From: Chroococcidiopsis sp. TS-821
Lineage (GTDB): Bacteria > Cyanobacteriota > Cyanobacteriia > Cyanobacteriales > Chroococcidiopsidaceae
Length of the DNA stretch: 64,000 nt
NCBI RefSeq assembly: GCF_002939305.1
Contig: NZ_MVDI01000004.1
Coordinates: 1 to 64,000, forward strand
Direction of reading: 5' to 3'
Position numbers and translations under genes: made by a program
The notes under the pieces: generated by a model
Databases searched by the model: none
What the model saw: the letters and a program-made list of their open reading frames with translations, nothing else
Told to the model about the DNA's origin: nothing
Part shown: piece after piece, positions 62,195 through 64,000 of the stretch
How the letters are laid out: every line of letters begins with the position of its first letter
Position numbering within the stretch: position 1 is the first letter of the stretch

Positions 62195-64000
62195 CTAAAG
62201 TGCTAAGTCAAAAACTAGCTGTTGTGCTGTGCCATCATCACTAAATCGTTGTTCGCCAACTCCCACAAGCTCAACAATAACTTCGCGGTTAGGTAACGAC
62301 CAATTTCCCTGACGCTGATTAATACTCACAACTACGCGGTTTTCTTCAGTATTTACGCTGATTTTTGTAGTCGCATAGGCATCATCTCGATAAGCAAACG
62401 TATGCCCATCGTCTTCGTAAAGCGTAAATTCACCATTACCCTGCCAAACACGTATTGTTAACGGGTCGAGCGATCGCTCATCGACATACTGCATCACTGG
62501 TTGCATCGGTATAATCGCACCCGCCTTCGCATAAAGTGGCATAGTTTCCAGAGAGGCGTGCGCGAGGATGTGCGTTGGTCCAGTATAAGAGGCACCACTC
62601 CACCAGTCGTACCACGTGCCTGCGGGTAAGTAAACCGCACGATGCTCGACGCCAGGACGATAAATCGGTGCAGCCATCAGTGAGGAACCGAGTAACACTT
62701 GGTCGTGCAGCGCGTACGTATGCGGATCGTTGGGAAAATCGTATAGTAAAGGACGTAAAATCGGCGCGCCTGTCGTTGTCGCTTCCCAAAACAGCGTATA
62801 AATGTACGGCAATAGCTGGTAACGCAAATTAAGATATTCGCGGCAAATCTTTTCAGTGCGATCGCCAAACGACCATGGTTCGTGTTGTGCAGTTGTCAGC
62901 GCCGAGTGTCCGCGCATAAACGGATACAGTATTCCCACTTGCATCCACCGCGCAAATAATTCTGCTGTAGCATTACTCGCAAATCCACCAACATCGCACC
63001 CGACAAATGCAACTCCCGATAGCCCCATATTGCACAGCATCGGTAGCGACATTTCTAGGTGATCCCACAATGAATGATTATCACCCATCCACACCGATGA
63101 CCACCGCTGAATTCCTGCATACCCCGATCGCGTCAACACAAACGATCGCTCAGTTGGTCGCAGTTTCTCCAAACCTTCCGCACAAGAACGCGCCATCATT
63201 AATCCATATAAGTTATGCGTCTCTGCGTGTGTCGCGCGGTCGTCTCCTTGCGGTGCATCCAACGGAAACCAAATCTTATCACCTTCATCCCCAAACGGGC
63301 GATCGCTAATGGCAGGTTCGTTCATATCGTTCCAAATTCCGGCAACGCCAATATCAGTTAAACTTTGGTGTAATTCTCCCCACCACTGGCGCACCTCAGC
63401 ACGCATAAAATCAGGAAATACAGCTTTATCGGGCCATACGTAGCCGTGAAATAGCTGTCCGTCAGCTTTGCGTACAAAATAATTGCCTGTAACTCCTTGG
63501 TCGAAAACGTGATAGTCTGCTTCTGGCTCGTACTTCACGCCAGGGTCAATAATCGTCACCGTTTTAAAGCCAGCTTCCGCGAGTTCTTGGATTAACTTCT
63601 CTGGATGCGGAAACCGCTGAGGACTCCAGGTAAACACGCGATATCCTCGCATATAGTCGATATCTAGATGAATCACATCACAGGGAATGCGGCGATCGCG
63701 AAACTCTTGGGCAAGTTTGCGGACGATTATTTCCGATTCGTAACTCCAGCGACATTGGTGATAACCCAAAGCCCATTTGGGCGGTAAAGCCATGCGCCCT
63801 GTTAACTGCGTGTAGGTATCAAGAATTTTGGCAGGTGTCGGACCATAAATAATGTAGTAATCTAACTCACCCGCGTGCGTTTCCATTCTCCAGATTCCTG
63901 GCTGTTCGACACCAATATCAAAGCGACTCCAAAACGTCGTATTAAAAAAGATGCCATAACCGACTTCCGGACGCAAAGCAATAAAAAATGGAATCGCTTG
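62195..64000 (-). CDS. GH31 alpha-glucosidase (C-terminal part; runs off the window)
   Basis: About 601 residues are visible, and the frame is open to the right edge (the last codons read QAIPFFIALRPEVGYGIFFNTT). GH31 motifs include VIHLDIDYMRGYRVFTWSPQRFPHP, GIWNDMNEP (catalytic nucleophile Asp), RSGYAGIQRWSSVWMGDNHSLWDHLEMSL (acid/base Asp) and QPVMQYVDERS in the beta-sandwich. It hydrolyses alpha-linked glucosides or transfers glucose. Since the N-terminal GH31 beta domain is absent here, the gene is only partly in view and its real start is beyond the window. Confidence 0.95.
   Translation of the reverse strand, partial: QAIPFFIALRPEVGYGIFFNTTFWSRFDIGVEQPGIWRMETHAGELDYYIIYGPTPAKILDTYTQLTGRMALPPKWALGYHQCRWSYESEIIVRKLAQEFRDRRIPCDVIHLDIDYMRGYRVFTWSPQRFPHPEKLIQELAEAGFKTVTIIDPGVKYEPEADYHVFDQGVTGNYFVRKADGQLFHGYVWPDKAVFPDFMRAEVRQWWGELHQSLTDIGVAGIWNDMNEPAISDRPFGDEGDKIWFPLDAPQGDDRATHAETHNLYGLMMARSCAEGLEKLRPTERSFVLTRSGYAGIQRWSSVWMGDNHSLWDHLEMSLPMLCNMGLSGVAFVGCDVGGFASNATAELFARWMQVGILYPFMRGHSALTTAQHEPWSFGDRTEKICREYLNLRYQLLPYIYTLFWEATTTGAPILRPLLYDFPNDPHTYALHDQVLLGSSLMAAPIYRPGVEHRAVYLPAGTWYDWWSGASYTGPTHILAHASLETMPLYAKAGAIIPMQPVMQYVDERSLDPLTIRVWQGNGEFTLYEDDGHTFAYRDDAYATTKISVNTEENRVVVSINQRQGNWSLPNREVIVELVGVGEQRFSDDGTAQQLVFDLAL

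Noticed and set aside
1-64000. GCGATCGC octamers as regulatory operators
   Set aside because: They are the HIP1 palindromes, spread through coding and non-coding DNA alike, and do not mark specific promoters.

Overview
The window is chromosomal DNA from a cyanobacterium. The evidence is ndhL, the Mg-protoporphyrin methyltransferase chlM, hemJ, an apocarotenoid-cleaving oxygenase, a tRNA-Leu(UAA) gene split by the classic cyanobacterial group I intron, the ndhL-DUF3007-trpA order, and very frequent HIP1 octamers (GCGATCGC). The moderate GC content, many intergenic heptanucleotide repeats, and the abundance of hybrid sensor kinases suggest a large-genome lineage, possibly Chroococcidiopsidales-like. 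That placement is inference. No rRNA, CRISPR array, intact transposase or prophage was seen.

Layout. 1-6.4 kb: end of an unknown gene, a 42-aa putative ribbon-helix-helix protein, dprA, an ABC-2 permease, a tandem-duplicated CobO/BtuR-type ATPase, a one-helix micro-protein, and the TIGR02587/TIGR02588 membrane pair. 6.4-13.5 kb: DUF924, a TPR protein, an LCP-family wall-polymer transferase, a Sua5/YrdC protein, larC, and two paralogous lipoproteins, one with LEA-like repeats. 13.5-18.6 kb: a flippase-like membrane protein apparently starting at ATT, an unknown 407-aa protein, trnL with its intron, and ndhL-DUF3007-trpA. 18.6-25.1 kb: an aldo/keto reductase pseudogene, DinB, alpha/beta hydrolase, GST, a quinone-oxidoreductase-like gene with a MerR regulator and two matching palindromes, Uma2, and ackA. 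25.4-30.8 kb: a CHASE3 hybrid kinase followed by a multi-receiver response regulator, then a broken MmyB-type regulator. 30.8-43.4 kb: chlM, nagA, purE, amt, ispH, a PfpI/DJ-1 protein, MscS, carotenoid oxygenase, a VOC-like protein, hemJ and an rRNA-type methyltransferase. 43.5-49 kb: miaB, a zinc-ribbon protein, ddl, a two-helix membrane protein, and a CHAT-N-like/TM/TPR protein. 49.4-62.1 kb: two more sensor kinases, a HAD phosphatase, a thioredoxin-like protein, a polytopic subtilase overlapping an OB-fold-like gene, lipoproteins, and a hybrid kinase whose N-terminus looks like an AhpD-type domain. 62.2 kb to the end: a GH31 alpha-glucosidase running off the right edge.

How it fits together. 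Most genes are single housekeeping or signalling units rather than one large operon. Coherent sub-groups are the MerR regulon, the kinase/response-regulator pair at 25-30 kb, the ndhL-trpA cluster, the tetrapyrrole genes (chlM, hemJ), the TIGR02587/02588 pair and the subtilase/OB pair. No complete novel defence or biosynthetic system is evident. The most unusual items are the AhpD-kinase fusion, the subtilase coupled to a 75-aa protein, the LEA-like lipoprotein pair, the CHAT-N-like protein lacking a protease domain, a mobile-looking ~110-bp inverted-repeat element present twice in opposite orientation, and a gene with an ATT start behind a perfect Shine-Dalgarno.
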